Below, one piece after another: positions 24,747 through 35,960 of a stretch of 64,000 nucleotides of DNA. Within the stretch, counting starts at the first letter, position 1. Each line of letters opens with the position of its first letter. Source of the DNA: Steromphala cineraria (lineage: Eukaryota; Mollusca; Gastropoda; Trochida; Trochidae); NCBI GenBank assembly GCA_916613615.1, contig OU744723.1:31936171-32000170 (forward strand). The letters run 5' to 3'. The notes below the pieces were generated by a model that ran no database searches, was not told where the DNA came from, and saw nothing but the letters and a program-made list of their open reading frames with translations. The translations under genes and the position numbers were made by a program.

Positions 24747-25754
24747 TTAAAGGCCGCTTCACACTTAGCCGAATTTGACAAAAGATGGAAACACGAATTT
24801 GAAAATGTGCAAATTCGCAAAGGATCGTAAGCAATCGGGCCATTCGTAAACGCATCTTTTGGCCGCCGCAAGAGTTTTTCTGGCTTCGGCGGCAACATCG
24901 GGGAAGTGAGCAAATTGTTGATCATGCCATTTTCGTGTTACATCCGTGTCTCCATCTTCCCCTTCGCATTGCTATCGAGGTACCGTCGTGTGAATTCGTG
25001 CTGTGTTCGTATTGCCTTCGTATGTCAATCAGTACGATGATGTCATTCGATTTTATTTGCATGTAAAACTCGCCCATTGAACAGATGATCACACGAAGGT
25101 AATACGATGACGACACGGATTCGTAGCTATTGTCGTACGAACAGCGAGATGGAAAAACGATTGCACCAAGAAAATGTATATTCGCATAGATTATCAGAAT
25201 ATTTTTGACATATCAAAAAACGTCCGTGCACTTCCGATATTGCTGCCGGAGCTATGAAACTCTACCGACTGTAATACGAAGCATTAAGATGTATTCACGA
25301 TAGCCCGGTAACTTTGCGATTCATTCTCGATGCACACGGCACCGGTAAACTAAGTAGATTTTTTAACCTTCATATGATGCCCAGGAAGAATAAAACAAAT
25401 ATCCAGATGATAAATAGTCGTAAGGTGGTTTAAAACAATCGAATTGTGCAGCCATGATACTCGCTCCAACTGACTTCCAGAGGTCACGTGATGTTTACCG
25501 GCACCTGGTTAGAGGCATCGTACATGCATCGTCGTCCCGTTACGACGTCGTGCTGCCACCGTGTTGTCGTCATGCAGATTTCGTAAAGGCTGACTTCGAA
25601 AACTTTGATTCATTTCCAGTTGTTAACGATTGTTATCTAGCAAGTCCGTTGAAAATTATATTATAGGTCCATTGTCTGAATATGTTCCAACAGGCCACAT
25701 ATTAATAGTCTAACCATTACTGGTTATCTGACGTTGTGCCACACATCCAGTCTT

Positions 25755-28000
25755 AGGCCGTGTTCACATGCCACCAAATACTTATATGAGTATATTTACT
25801 TATATGAGTAAATTTACTCCTAATGAGTAAATTGGGCATGTGAACGCGTTTACATATATAGGCAAATTTGCTTCCGTAGTAAATATACTTCACCTACAGA
25901 GGTATAGCAAAAGCAAATTTGCTTATAAGCAAGTTTGCCTACATAAGTATTTGGGTCATGTGAACCCAAAATATCTTTACCAATATGAGCAAAATTAAAT
26001 TATCATTTCTTAAAGCCCCATTGACGAACTATTTATATGTGCAATATTATTGATTTTTTTTTTACTGTATCCGTGGGTTCTTTTAGCAATATTTTGCCAT
26101 CAAACATAAGAAGATCGGACCAAATTTCATTAAAAAGGAGACAGTTTACCAAAATGACAGAGACGTAAGCCCCGGCATGTCGACATGAAGACGAATCAAG
26201 TGTGGCCATCTCACAAATTTCGGCCTAAATATACGCCGGAAAGCCGTCTTGTCGCACACGACTAGATTTTATTTTATTTTTCTTCGAATCAGGCACTACT
26301 TGCCAACAAAGAAGATACGGTGACTGAGACGTGGTGCAAAACTACACACATGATGATGATGTCACCTAAAGCGGGTTCGTTAAAAGCTACGGCACTTTTG
26401 CATGGGGTACTGTACTTTGAAAGGTCGAATTGAATATTTTAGTGTTGATTAAAACATGTTAATATGATATCAAAGATGTTTCTAAAGAGTTATGTAATTC
26501 ATCACGAACCGCATGCCAGTTTAACAATTGGGCTTGAAAGTCAGACAGTATTCTTGTTTTCAAAAAAAACCTTTGGTTTGGTTATTTAAGTGAAGTAGGT
26601 CGTGTGGTGAATAACATATACAATGTAGACAGAATGCAACAGAAACTGAGAAAACTTAACCGATAGGGGGAACTGAGAAATAATGTTTCTTAAACAAAAA
26701 GGTTTTCTTCTGCGATATTTTGTCAAAGTCACAAGCCATATAACAAAATGCAATCATTGTGCTGTGAACTTAGAACCAGGGGTGTCTAAGCACTTCTAGA
26801 AACAAGGTCACCTGTCCTCAGTTTCCAAAATATAAGTTAACATTGCCGCGACTCAAACCAAAGCTGAAAATGGTTTGGGCTAAGGTTAAAGCTCTGTAAG
26901 TAAAGGGTTATGCTACAATAGATAGGTAAGTTAGGGCACGTTAAACTTTTTCTTACGTCCTTTCGCAACGATGGGAAAACAATGCATATGTCCTTTGGCA
27001 AAGAATAATTGTCAAACCCTCGCACACCATGAATGCATTTGGCCCAGCCTTCATTAATGTCAGTAAACATGGTCACAAATGTAATGTAGAACCATCGCAA
27101 AATTCTTTTAAATTTTAATAGTCAGTATTGGCAAGGACAAAAACGATGATTGGAATATGCGTACCATCAAGGGCACCAGCATAGATAGGAAAATCCAATG
27201 TAAGAGGGTTGCTTTCTTTAAAGATTCCCCCAGACTAACTTGCAGTAGACTTGGCACTGTTATCTATATTCCGCGACATAACAACATTAAAATAAAACAT
27301 TTCATCCACCATGTTATACAACTAATGGAACTTTGCTCTGAAGATTGATCATCAACCCATAGTTTGACTTCCCAAATAAGTGTTTCAGCCTCTAATAAAT
27401 ATGTTTCTCTCTACCAAATGAATCTGTGATTCGAAAGAGTTTGAAGGAGAGTGCGAAAGATTGTTTGGTCATTATAGCCCGGGCCCCTGGCTGAGGACAA
27501 TATGGGTGGTGCACAGGACTTAAGGATAGCTTTGTCTGATAGACAAAGGATGAGGACAAAGTTGATAATCATAGCAAGTCGCTTTAGCTTGATAGCTTCC
27601 TTAAATTTCTGAAACAGTGAAGCATATGAGATCCTTGAAATCGAGGTACAATGTCTCAGGAAGTCTATCAGCAAAACTCAGTGCAGATCCTAAAAGGCTG
27701 TGATTTATGAATGAATCTAGCGTTAAAGCATCCTCATATTTCCCCTAACACTAGTTAAAGATATTTTTAGACGGATACGGACACTAGATACTGCAAATGA
27801 GAAATGACCCTCCATCTTCCAAATGGACGAAATGCTTTCACAGGACAACAAAATCCAAATACTTATATAAGCAAACGCGTTTTACACCTTACATTATTTA
27901 ACCATGTGAATGCATAGTATATTTACTTTTACTCATATATGCAAATTTGCTTATGTGAGCAAATATACTCATATAGGTATTTGGTGGCATGTGAACAGAC
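25755..28000. mobile_element. PIF/Harbinger-like transposon, nested
   Basis: Inverted termini of about 38 bases: left 'tgttcacatgccaccaaata', right the reverse complement of 27965-27996 with the same sequence. Internal subterminal motifs 'tatatgagtaaatttac' and 'gcaaatttgc' repeat near both ends. The interior carries decayed Harbinger transposase on the minus strand. Exact ends and target duplication could not be fixed. Confidence 0.72.
26840..27240 (-). pseudogene. PIF/Harbinger transposase remnant
   Basis: Reading the minus strand, 27195-27125 encodes GALDGTHIPI, matching the first catalytic Asp motif of HARBI1-type nucleases (GxxDGTHI). After sequence encoding MVLHYICDH and a frameshift, 27050-26985 encodes FTDINEGWAKCIHGVRGF, corresponding to the family's FTD..GWPGS.HDARV motif. 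In that second motif the second catalytic Asp is replaced (HGV instead of HDA). Frameshifts, stops and this substitution show it is dead. It lies inside the nested element with matching inverted ends, which supports the assignment. Confidence 0.72.
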
Positions 28001-28345
28001 TTGGTGGCATTCCACTGCTAGTTCAACCACATAGCCACCTTTCACGCAAGACCAATTGTAATCAATTCCGGGCCAATCGAGCTCGACCTAAGCTAAATCT
28101 CCTTTACGATCGTGCATCCATTCGCATTGAGTTCGTTTTGTTGTCGTGTGTCATTCTTTCAACATCGTGTTGCCTTCTTTCTTTTTTAGAATTGCCTCCT
28201 ATTATGACTATCTTTCACCCATATTCGGGTCAAATCGTACGAATTTCAAATTTTCTAATTCGTGTTTCTGTCGTTAGTCAAAATCGGGACAGTGTGAAGC
28301 CACCCTTAAAGTACTCAAATCTCATGCCTACTGGTTGAAAAAAAA

Positions 28346-29130
28346 ATGTGGATCGGAAATAAAACGAAATCGGATTTGTTTTTGTATTATGACCGGGAAA
28401 GGATTTTCCTTGAAAATGCAATCATCGGAAATAAACCGTTAACCGGGGAAATTAATATTTCATGACGCTTCATTCTTCAAATGTATGGAATCAAATAGGA
28501 CGGATATGTTGTAGAAATGAGTTTTATTTCATGATAAATGTACACGATCTCCGGCCTAAAACCGGAGTATATATATAGTAAAGACTCTTAGAAAAACTGT
28601 CCCGGGAAAGGGTTTTCCTTTGGGGACTATAATATAGAAAAAGGGGCATGATATTTTTTGGGGAAAAATACTGAAAATGTGCATTTGAAAAATTAACCCT
28701 CAACAGGCGGAATAACTATTTATGGCGCTTCATTCTTCAAATGTATGGGATGGAATATTTCTGAAATGATGTTGATTTAAGTGATTTTTCATGATAAATG
28801 TAAAAGGTCTTCGGCCAAAAACCGGGGTTATATATTCAGTTTATTCTTATAGAAACAGCATTCCCATGGCAGGGAAAGGGTTCTCCACTGAACTATTTCA
28901 GGGGAAAGGGTATTGGTGTTTTTCTTTTTTTCTTTTTCATTTGGGGAAGGGGGATTACAGAAATGCATTTATAGAAAATGTTCACATATTAAGCAGAATA
29001 TATATTTTTGAGTTTCCTTGTTCTTCGATTATTCTTCAGCGGATGAAATGAACATGACACGTCATGTCACATAGCGATGTGTGATTAGGATCCCATTTGT
29101 TTATTTTCCGTTTAATTTCCGATCCAACAT
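28346..29130. mobile_element. Non-autonomous element with tandem repeats inside
   Basis: Ends are inverted: 'tgtggatcggaaataaaacg' at 28347 and, on the other strand, 'tgttggatcggaaattaaac' from 29129. Inside, about 2.5-3 units of about 260 bases repeat ('cgcttcattcttcaaatgta' at 28466 and 28726, 'catgataaatgta' and 'ggcc.aaaaccgg' in step). No coding capacity. Family unknown. Confidence 0.65.
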
Positions 29131-30532
29131 TTTGGAAAAACCACATATGTAAGCTGTGACCGCTCGGTGCTTTGAAATATCAAATGCTTCAGATGAAATA
29201 GGTATTTTCCGGCCTAAAATAGGAGAGTGCCCTTATTTTGAATGAGAAATGAATTTCATAATGTATGTCTGTCCATATTTACACACAAATTAACATTCAT
29301 TCACCTTTTTCCAAAAATATTGTCCAGTTAGTTACACGTAAAATATAGACTTTTTTCCTTTTGGTTTGAAACAGGTATAAGTTCCCACAGAATCGGATCA
29401 CGTAACAGTGAAATAAAACAACTTCCCGCTTTAAAAACAACGTTAGAATATATAAGAATGTAATGTCGATCTGAGACAATTAATATGTGTTGATATTAAA
29501 ATTGAAAGATTGCATCAATATTGTTATGTGTCCACTACATTGTTAGTCTTATATTTATAATAATCAGAGTTTTTACTTTCTGATGCTATGGACACTAAAG
29601 GAATTAGTTCACGCTCGGAAAATGTCACACATTGGGAAGATATCATTTTACAGTAACTTGAGGTGTAAAAACAATTGTATGGCCTCGCTGCTTGGGTATT
29701 ACTCTCTATTCATGATATATATTGGTGACACAATATACAAAAAGAAACACTACCAAGCTATGATAAGTATTTTTTGAAATAATAACTACATGTACGTAAA
29801 CTTTTCACATGAATCTTGTTATGTATATGTTGTTGCGTTCAATAGTATATGCAAAACGAAATGGCTATGAAATGAAGGAACATTGAATAAATGAAGTATA
29901 CCCAGGAACAAAAGTTCTTTTTGTCACGGCTAACAGAACATTTACTGACGAGCTAATGACATACTCTTATTTGGTACTCTACATCGAAACGTTGCTCACA
30001 GTTTGAATGTTAATTCAACGACACAAACAAACATAACATTGTCAAACACCGCCCTTGTATATCATTGCTTATTACTCATCCACATGGCCCTATCTGATGT
30101 TACAAAATTTACAATGACGTCTACGCTTGTCAATACAGCATGAACGATTACTTTAAAGAACCACTCATATGCTCATCACATATTTATTTGCTATGATGAG
30201 AACGGAAATGGCTTATTTCGCGATATAAATTCCCCAAATGACAAATATATTTTGCAAACATTTGTTTTTAATTGGAAACCTTAAAACTTACATAATATTA
30301 TGTGGAATTTTAAAGTTACAGTCCAATTTACACGAATACATTATCATTCATAACTATAATTTTGACTGTAATATCTATCTATCTGTCTATCAACGTATCT
30401 TAAGCAAGAGTACTGAGTACTGGGTTTGGAAGTTCAGAGAGAAATGTGGTCACCGCGATACCACAGCAATAGCATGTCATATGTAAAAGATATAACCTTT
30501 TCGCACTTGAACAGTCATTTTATATTAAATCT
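29131..30532. other. Non-coding DNA, partly a TRIM-flank copy
   Basis: 29590-29900 matches 33005-33295 (for example 'cacatgaatcttgttat' and 'catatgctaaacgaaatg'), and the start of the match also recurs at 33985. The remainder up to the truncated TRIM copy is AT-rich with no supported gene. Confidence 0.5.
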
Positions 30533-30746
30533 AAAAACCACCAGTACAGGAGACATTATTGTAGTTGACTATACAACACACAAAGTTATACATCTCAGTG
30601 ACTCAGGGGAGTTTATAAGAGACATTCTTACAGAAGAGAATGGTGTACAGTATCCAACTGGTCTGTGTGTTGATGGAGACAAACTGTGTGTAGCAATGTG
30701 GAACAAGGGATCATACAAATACAGATTTGGTCAAGGTTTAAGGTAG
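30533..30746 (+). pseudogene. Truncated TRIM 3' end (last propeller blades)
   Basis: From 30537 the sequence is almost identical to 23251-23436 of TRIM gene 1, encoding TTSTGDIIVVDYTTHKVIHL, then GEFIRDILTEENGVQYPTGL, and so on to a stop at 30744-30746, seven codons later than in gene 1. Upstream of 30537 the homology stops abruptly. There is no RING, B-box, coiled coil or first four-fifths of the propeller, so it is a partial duplicate rather than a gene. The short open frame is uninterrupted and close to gene 1, suggesting a fairly recent event. The 3' flank after it is also shared. Confidence 0.88.
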
Positions 30747-30872
30747 CTATATGGTGATAAAATAAAATGTACCCATTGCAAAGACGCAATATATAATTTT
30801 CAACAACAGTTAAAATAAACAAGGCCGATTTGAAGTAGATTTGAGCTCTTGAACTAGTACAACTATCAAGTA

Positions 30873-31328
30873 CAGTCGAACTTGTCTATAAAGGCCACCC
30901 AGGGGAACGACCAAAAGTCGCCTTTATATGGAGGTGGCCTTTCTAGAGAGGTTCGGGTGACCTCCTACTCAAAGATAACTAACAAATATTCTGATACCAT
31001 ATTTTTATTTAAAATAAGAGCATATTTCAAATACATCATTAAAAATAAATATCTTGTTTTAAAAAGAATAAATATTCATATTAGGATGTTAGGCCGTGAG
31101 CGATCAAGCGTATTTCCCGGTCACGTGACAATCACATGATTGCAATGGCCGCTACAGACAAGTTGTATCTTCGCTCGGGACATAATTAGGGTGGCCGCTG
31201 GCCGCTATAGGCAGGTGGCCGCTCTACACAGTTAAAATATAACGTAAAATTGATCGGGAGGACATAAGGGTGGCCGCTATAGGCAGGTGGCCTCTCTACA
31301 GAGGTGGCCGCTAATACAAGTTCGACTG
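30873..31328. mobile_element. Tc1/mariner-like MITE
   Basis: TA-flanked (30871-30872, 31329-31330). Inverted termini are CAGTCGAACTTGT at the left and the complementary ACAAGTTCGACTG at the right. The interior has repeated 'ggtggccgct' motifs and a palindromic GTCACGTGAC (31120-31129). TA plus CAGT ends fit the Tc1/mariner superfamily. It interrupts the TRIM 3' flank copy F3. Confidence 0.75.
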
Positions 31329-31329
31329 T

Positions 31330-31845
31330 AATTATATAAGTTGTCTAAATTGATCCTAAAAGTGCTTTTAAGTATTTAATTGATCATATGATAGCAGCAT
31401 GAGCTTGTTATAGCTGTGATATCGTTGTAAAATGTGGTTTATTCACGCGTTGAAATAAGTTAATAAATGATTTGTACTTGTGTAACTAAAATGAACAAGT
31501 GTGTTGCAATTGTAAGGAAATTGTCTTTCAAATTACTATTTAAAAAACATGAGTTTTTTTTCGAAATGTCCACTTTATTTGCTCAGTATTATCATCATTC
31601 AATGATTTGTTATGTTTCAAATGAAAATAGGCAGAAAAATAAAATTATTCTTGTTTGGCATCGAAATGCTCAATGATACTGTAATACGATTGAATCTCAA
31701 AATAGGTTCTACAACTTCAACAGTTCCGATTACGTAACACGGTATCTTTATCTCCCAATAATCAACTTTTATTTTTTTGCCAGAAGACATGAACATGTAA
31801 TTCTAATAATCACTGTTTAAATGCTTGTTTGATATTTGTATGAAA
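31330..31845 (+). repeat. TRIM 3' flank, copy F3 (part)
   Basis: Similar to 23600-24260, for example 'gatagcagcatgagcttgtt' with 23660, and 'gccagaagacatgaac' with 24198. The alignment resumes at 32533 after an inserted element. Confidence 0.7.
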
Positions 31846-31847
31846 TA

Positions 31848-32530
31848 TACTAAACATCTTTGAAAACGCACCATCTGTAAATTTTGAATTATGGTAATAA
31901 TATTATTTTTAGAGGTTGAAAATGCTGCTAATAACACAAAATACCATAAAAAACGACATATAGCCGAGAACGGATTGCCCGAACACATCATCGAACAAAT
32001 TACATGAAAACAACAAAATGCATGCACAACACACAGGAACAACACACATTGCATGCGGGAAAACATGCTGAGTCGGGGTAAAAATAACGGTCAGCATTAA
32101 ATCATCCTCATTTCAGCTGTACCTGTCAAAGTAAAGTTTATTTTGCAATGCCAAAATTGTCAACAGAGGAACGAGAACGCGCCTTGGGCATGTTGCAGGT
32201 TGGCACATCAATGTGACAATGCTTTGCAACAAGAGGGGAATGGAATTCCTCAAAACATTATTCAGAGGCTTATCCGCTCAATGAGGAGACGGTGCACAGC
32301 CTGTGTTGCTGTTAACGGTGGTCATAAACGTTTCTGACTTTCCATTTGGACACCACCTTTCTTTCTTGGTCAACTGAATTAAAACTTCACCGTTTTGTTT
32401 GATTTGTTCTTGTTTCTTTTCTTTACCAAACATTGGTCTACAAACGTATGACCAATATACACGGATTGCTCGCTTATGCTCTTGGAAATCCAAACTATTA
32501 AAGGTTATGCGTTTTCAAAGATGTTCAGTA
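31848..32530. mobile_element. Tc1/mariner-like element remnant
   Basis: Inverted termini of about 25 bases: 'tatactaaacatctttgaaa' from 31846, and the reverse complement of 32508-32532 ('tatactgaacatctttgaaa'). At about 32143-32337 (+) a short frame ends in IPQNIIQRLIRSMRRRCTAC then VNGGHKRF, resembling the C-terminal tail of Tc1-like transposases (L..SM..R....I...GG.T.Y). The catalytic domain is missing, so the element is an internally deleted derivative. Confidence 0.62.
32143..32337 (+). pseudogene. Tc1-like transposase C-terminal fragment
   Basis: Open frame whose last 35 residues (GNGIPQNIIQRLIRSMRRRC, then GGHKRF and stop) fit the conserved end of DD34E/D-type Tc1/mariner transposases. 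No DDE catalytic residues or helix-turn-helix region are present. It lies between inverted termini at 31848 and 32530, reading toward the right end. Confidence 0.5.
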
Positions 32531-32532
32531 TA

Positions 32533-33345
32533 TAAGAAAAAAACGAATATTTGTTTATATAACGTTATAGAACATATAACAAAGGTAGAATGGTATTTTT
32601 AAATTAAACGAAAAGGGGTAGTTAATGATATTATTTAATATATATTGAAATAAATACAATTAATAACATTTTGCATACAATGCATGGATTGAAAACCCTA
32701 GCGGGTTTTTTTCATTGGTCAATCAAGAAAACCACGTAATATTGAGATGTTGGAAAACTTTTGACAGTTACTAAAATGTTTGGCCTCAACACGGCAGATG
32801 GCTACCGGGTTGAACGCAAAAAGCGTGTAGCACGTGCAAGTCGTGCACAGACATAGCGGCCGGGAGGTGAATCGGTACAATCGTGTCGATTCTGCTGCCA
32901 GACTTGTACACAAATACCCAGTCAAGTTTGAACTAGCTGTAATGTATGCGTCCCATAAGTCCTACATTACTTAAAAAACCCGACTTCAAATGTTTATATC
33001 CTGTGGTTATGGATGATAAAGAAAACATTCTCGCGAGATGTCACAGATAGGGAAAATGTCATTGTAACTCGTGCTGTAAGATCATTGAGAAATATCTGCT
33101 TTAGTATTACTGTTTATTTATGGGTTATTCAAGTGACACATCATGCAACGAAAACACTCCCGAGCTACAATACAATTATACGTAGTTTTCACATGAATCT
33201 TGTTATTTAAGCTGTTTAATGTATGGTTCCAATGGACAGCATATGCTAAACGAAATGTAAATAAGATGGAGGAACCTTGAATAAACAATCTAAAACAGGG
33301 TTATGGGGAAAGCAGTGATAGACTGTGGTTATTTGAAATTGGCAA
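32533..33345 (+). repeat. TRIM 3' flank, copy F3 (continued)
   Basis: 32690-32910 matches 24460-24680, including the conserved block at 32817-32890. 33005-33295 matches 29590-29900. Thus the duplicated flank extends at least 2.5 kb past the TRIM stop once insertions are removed. Confidence 0.75.
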
Positions 33346-33354
33346 AACGTTTAA

Positions 33355-33826
33355 AAAGACACAGATTATTTTGATAGGATCACATATGTCAGATTTTGAA
33401 ATCGATGTTATTACATCGGGAACCACTAATTCTTACTGAAAATAACAAATTAAAGGTCAATCAGTAAATTAGAGTAAAATTAAGGCCATTCAAAGTCTGG
33501 ATTTTGGTCGAAAACCGGACAATGTGGCTCGAGTGGCGCGCGCAAATTCGCCAAACGTAATTTTCAAACCTTGTCATAAGCTGACAGGAAGATATATTCG
33601 ATTTGATAGTGTTTATAAGGTATTGTGACTAATAGGTAGATTAATTGGATGCATAATTTCGATTATAAAACGTATTTGAGATGTTTTCTTGATTTTATGC
33701 AGATATTATGCATAAATGGATATAATTGCAAGTCCAGTGATGAGATATGAACTCCAACCAGCATATCAGATATTTTGTAGCTTATCAAAACCAAATAGAA
33801 TTTTAAGAAAGATAATCTGTGTCACT
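33355..33826. mobile_element. TTAA-type MITE, second family
   Basis: TTAA at 33351-33354 and 33827-33830 flank inverted ends: AAAGACACAGATTATTTT at the left, and AGTGACACAGATTATCTT as the reverse complement of the right. 472 bases, no coding capacity. The right portion (about 33540-33826) recurs in inverted orientation at 58296-58590. Confidence 0.82.
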
Positions 33827-34001
33827 TTAACTACTGAATGGCTGGATGAACATCAAGCATTTTGAGCATGGGTTTTACTCATACTCGTGTGTTTTCTTTA
33901 ACATAAATACAAGTTTAAATTTTCAAGGCGGCGCTAGGTGGGAGATTTCGCCAATGATGACGCTATTGATAATAAAAAATTAAGACACTCGCGAGATGCC
34001 A

Positions 34002-34191
34002 CATCTTCCTACGCAGAGCCTAAAGCGCCAGTTTCCGAACTGTCATTTTATGCCTTGCTGCAGACCCTTCACTGTTCTCTGCTGCTATAGTGCCCCTACA
34101 GACTAGCAAGCACAGAAAACTCAAGGTAATGCAGCAAGGCATAAAACTGACAGTTTGGAAACTAGCGTTTTAGGTTTTGCGTAGGAAGATG
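34002..34191. mobile_element. Fold-back MITE with 9-bp target duplication (MULE-like)
   Basis: Nearly the whole element is two inverted arms of about 61 bases around a spacer of about 67 bases. The left arm starts 'catcttcctacgcagagcct'; the right arm reverse-complemented starts 'catcttcctacgcaaaacct'. Flanks are GAGATGCCA on both sides (33993-34001 and 34192-34200). Removing the element and one copy gives a sequence close to 33028-33060 ('ctcgcgagatgtcacagata'), a paralogous empty site. A 9-base duplication fits Mutator-like elements. Part of a related copy is at 40445-40505. Confidence 0.88.
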
Positions 34192-34383
34192 GAGATGCCA
34201 TAGATCGGGAAAATATGATTCTGCAGTCTGTCGCGTTGTAAGAAGAATATGAATATTGAATATTGAAAACAGTTACATTTTGTTAAATCAGTATTCATTT
34301 ATCGTATCTTAAGTTAATTGAGTCTTGTTTGAATCTTAGTAGGGTAAATGAATATCAACCATGAAACTTATTCTAAAAGGGTA

Positions 34384-34865
34384 CGGGATAGCTCAGTCGG
34401 CAAGAGCGGCGGTCTCACGTTGCTGAGGTCCGGGGTTCGAATCCCATCCAGGCCAAGGTGTAAAAACCTAGAGTTCACCTCTGTCACCCTGGAGCCCTAT
34501 TGTGTAGTGCAACAAAAACTGCTCATTTAAAAGATCCCACGAATTCATGTCAGTGGCTGAATGGTGGATACATGTACACGTGCATACGCCTAGCTGTCGG
34601 TTATCAGCGTTCAGTAGTGTTGGACAAACTTCTGTGACTATGTGTCTCAGTTCACCCAACTGTGAATGGGTACCCTGTGAGGCATAGAACGGTCCCTAAC
34701 CTGAGCGCCACATATGGATGCCGGTTTAATATTCCCCAGGGAGGTGAATTGGAAAAATGATCGGATGGTGAAATAATGCCATTGCCCAGGGGAAGCAGCA
34801 AGCGCCTTGAGCAATCACGAGTGGATGGATATGCGCTCTATATAAATATTCATATAATAAAAAAT
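34384..34865 (+). mobile_element. tRNA-derived SINE
   Basis: A head of about 70 bases looks like a tRNA gene, with an A box at 34389-34400 (tagctcagtcgg) and a B box at 34434-34444 (ggttcgaatcc). It is followed by a long body ('cagttcacccaactgtgaat' at 34649) and a tail ending 'gcgctctatataaatatt' plus an A/T-rich run. This is the usual plan of a molluscan SINE transcribed by RNA polymerase III. The tRNA part is embedded in the retroposon, so it is not a functional tRNA gene. Confidence 0.85.
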
Positions 34866-35030
34866 ATAAAAGGACCAAATCTTGCATATGTCTTTTCTAA
34901 ATCATCAACAACATTATATTTATAGTAATGGCATACAAAGAAGAAACTCAAGAGAGTATTCGACATTCTAAGATTTTTGCGATTTATTAGAGATGCCTTT
35001 GATGTGGGCCACGATAAATGTACCAAGCTT

Positions 35031-35960
35031 CATTATGTCGCCCGCAAAGCTTTGCGGGAGACATAATGTTTTCAGTCCCGTCCGTGGTTCCGTGGTTCCG
35101 TAATGCTTTCGTTTCCGGACCATATCTCCAAAACCGTTCAATATTTTTTAACAAAACTTGGTATGTGGTTAGATCTAGTACTGGAGTGGTGTCTTTTGCT
35201 ATTTTGGTTATCCTGAATTTTGTATTTTTTATGGTTTCCATGGAAACAATTTGAACTTAGTGCATATTGAGGGATGCTTTCGTTTCCGGACCATATCTCC
35301 AAAACCGTTCAATATTTTTTAACGAAACTTGGTATGTGGTTAGATCTAGTACTGGAGTGGTGCCTTTTGCTATTTTGGTTATTCCGAATTTTGTATTTTT
35401 TATGGTTTCCATGGAAACATTTTGAACTTAGTGCATATTGGGGGATGCTTTCGTTTCCGGACCATATCTCCAAAACTGTTCAATATTTTTTAACGAAACT
35501 TGGTATGTGGTTAGATCTAGTACTTGAGTGGTGCCTTTTGCTATTTTGGTTATTCTGAATTTTGTATTTTTTATGGTTTCCATGGAAACATTTTGAACTT
35601 AGTGCATATTGGGGGATGCTTTCGTTTCCGGACCATATCTTCAAAACTGTTCAATATATTTTAATGAAACTTGGTATGTAGTTAGATCCAGTACTGGAGA
35701 GGTGCCTTTTGCTATTTTGGTTATTCCGAATTATTTATTTGTTCTGGTTTCTATAGAAACAAGTTGAACTAGGTGTATATGGGGGGTAGGGTCTGTTTCC
35801 GTGTTTTAGCTTAATAACTATTCAAAATATTTTTACAAGACTTTATATTTGGTTAGAACTACTGGAGGAGTGGTGCCTTTTGCTACTTTGGTTATTCTCA
35901 ATTGTTATTTTTCTGGTTTCCATGGAAACAATATGAAATTTGTACTTAATGGGGGTAGGG
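35031..35960. mobile_element. Pearl/Helentron-like element with 171-bp repeats
   Basis: It opens with a 38-base near-perfect palindrome (35031-35068: cattatgtc, cccgcaaagctttgcggg, gacataatg; one mismatched pair). It continues into four clear 171-base units starting 'tgctttcgtttccggaccat' at 35104, 35275, 35446 and 35617, and a fifth decayed one. Tandem cores with a conserved leader are typical of bivalve pearl elements and related non-autonomous Helentrons. The 57-codon open repeat is a by-product of the period. The right end is not defined. Confidence 0.7.

Larger units (their letters stand above)
24751..28315. mobile_element. TTAA-flanked DNA transposon carrying a nested element
   Basis: TTAA at 24747-24750 and 28316-28319 flank inverted termini of about 65 bases, roughly 80% alike. 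The left end starts 'aggccgcttcacacttagcc' and the right end, reverse-complemented, starts 'gggtggcttcacactgtccc'; both continue into 'aacacgaatt'. TTAA targets are typical of piggyBac and Kolobok elements. A second element (25755-28000) is inserted inside. No intact transposase of its own is visible; one short open frame (25454-25666) is unassigned. Absent from the paralogous flank at 32910. Confidence 0.7.

Noticed and set aside
34384..34455. Functional tRNA gene
   Set aside because: The A and B boxes are there, but the sequence runs straight into a SINE body and tail, and the acceptor stem pairs poorly.
35274..35558. Repeat protein with 57-residue units
   Set aside because: The open frame arises because the 171-base period is divisible by three. 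It lies in a non-coding repeat element and has a biased, membrane-like composition with no start context.
35104..35790. Centromeric alpha-satellite (171-bp unit)
   Set aside because: The period coincides by chance. The sequence is unrelated and there are only four or five units within a mobile element.
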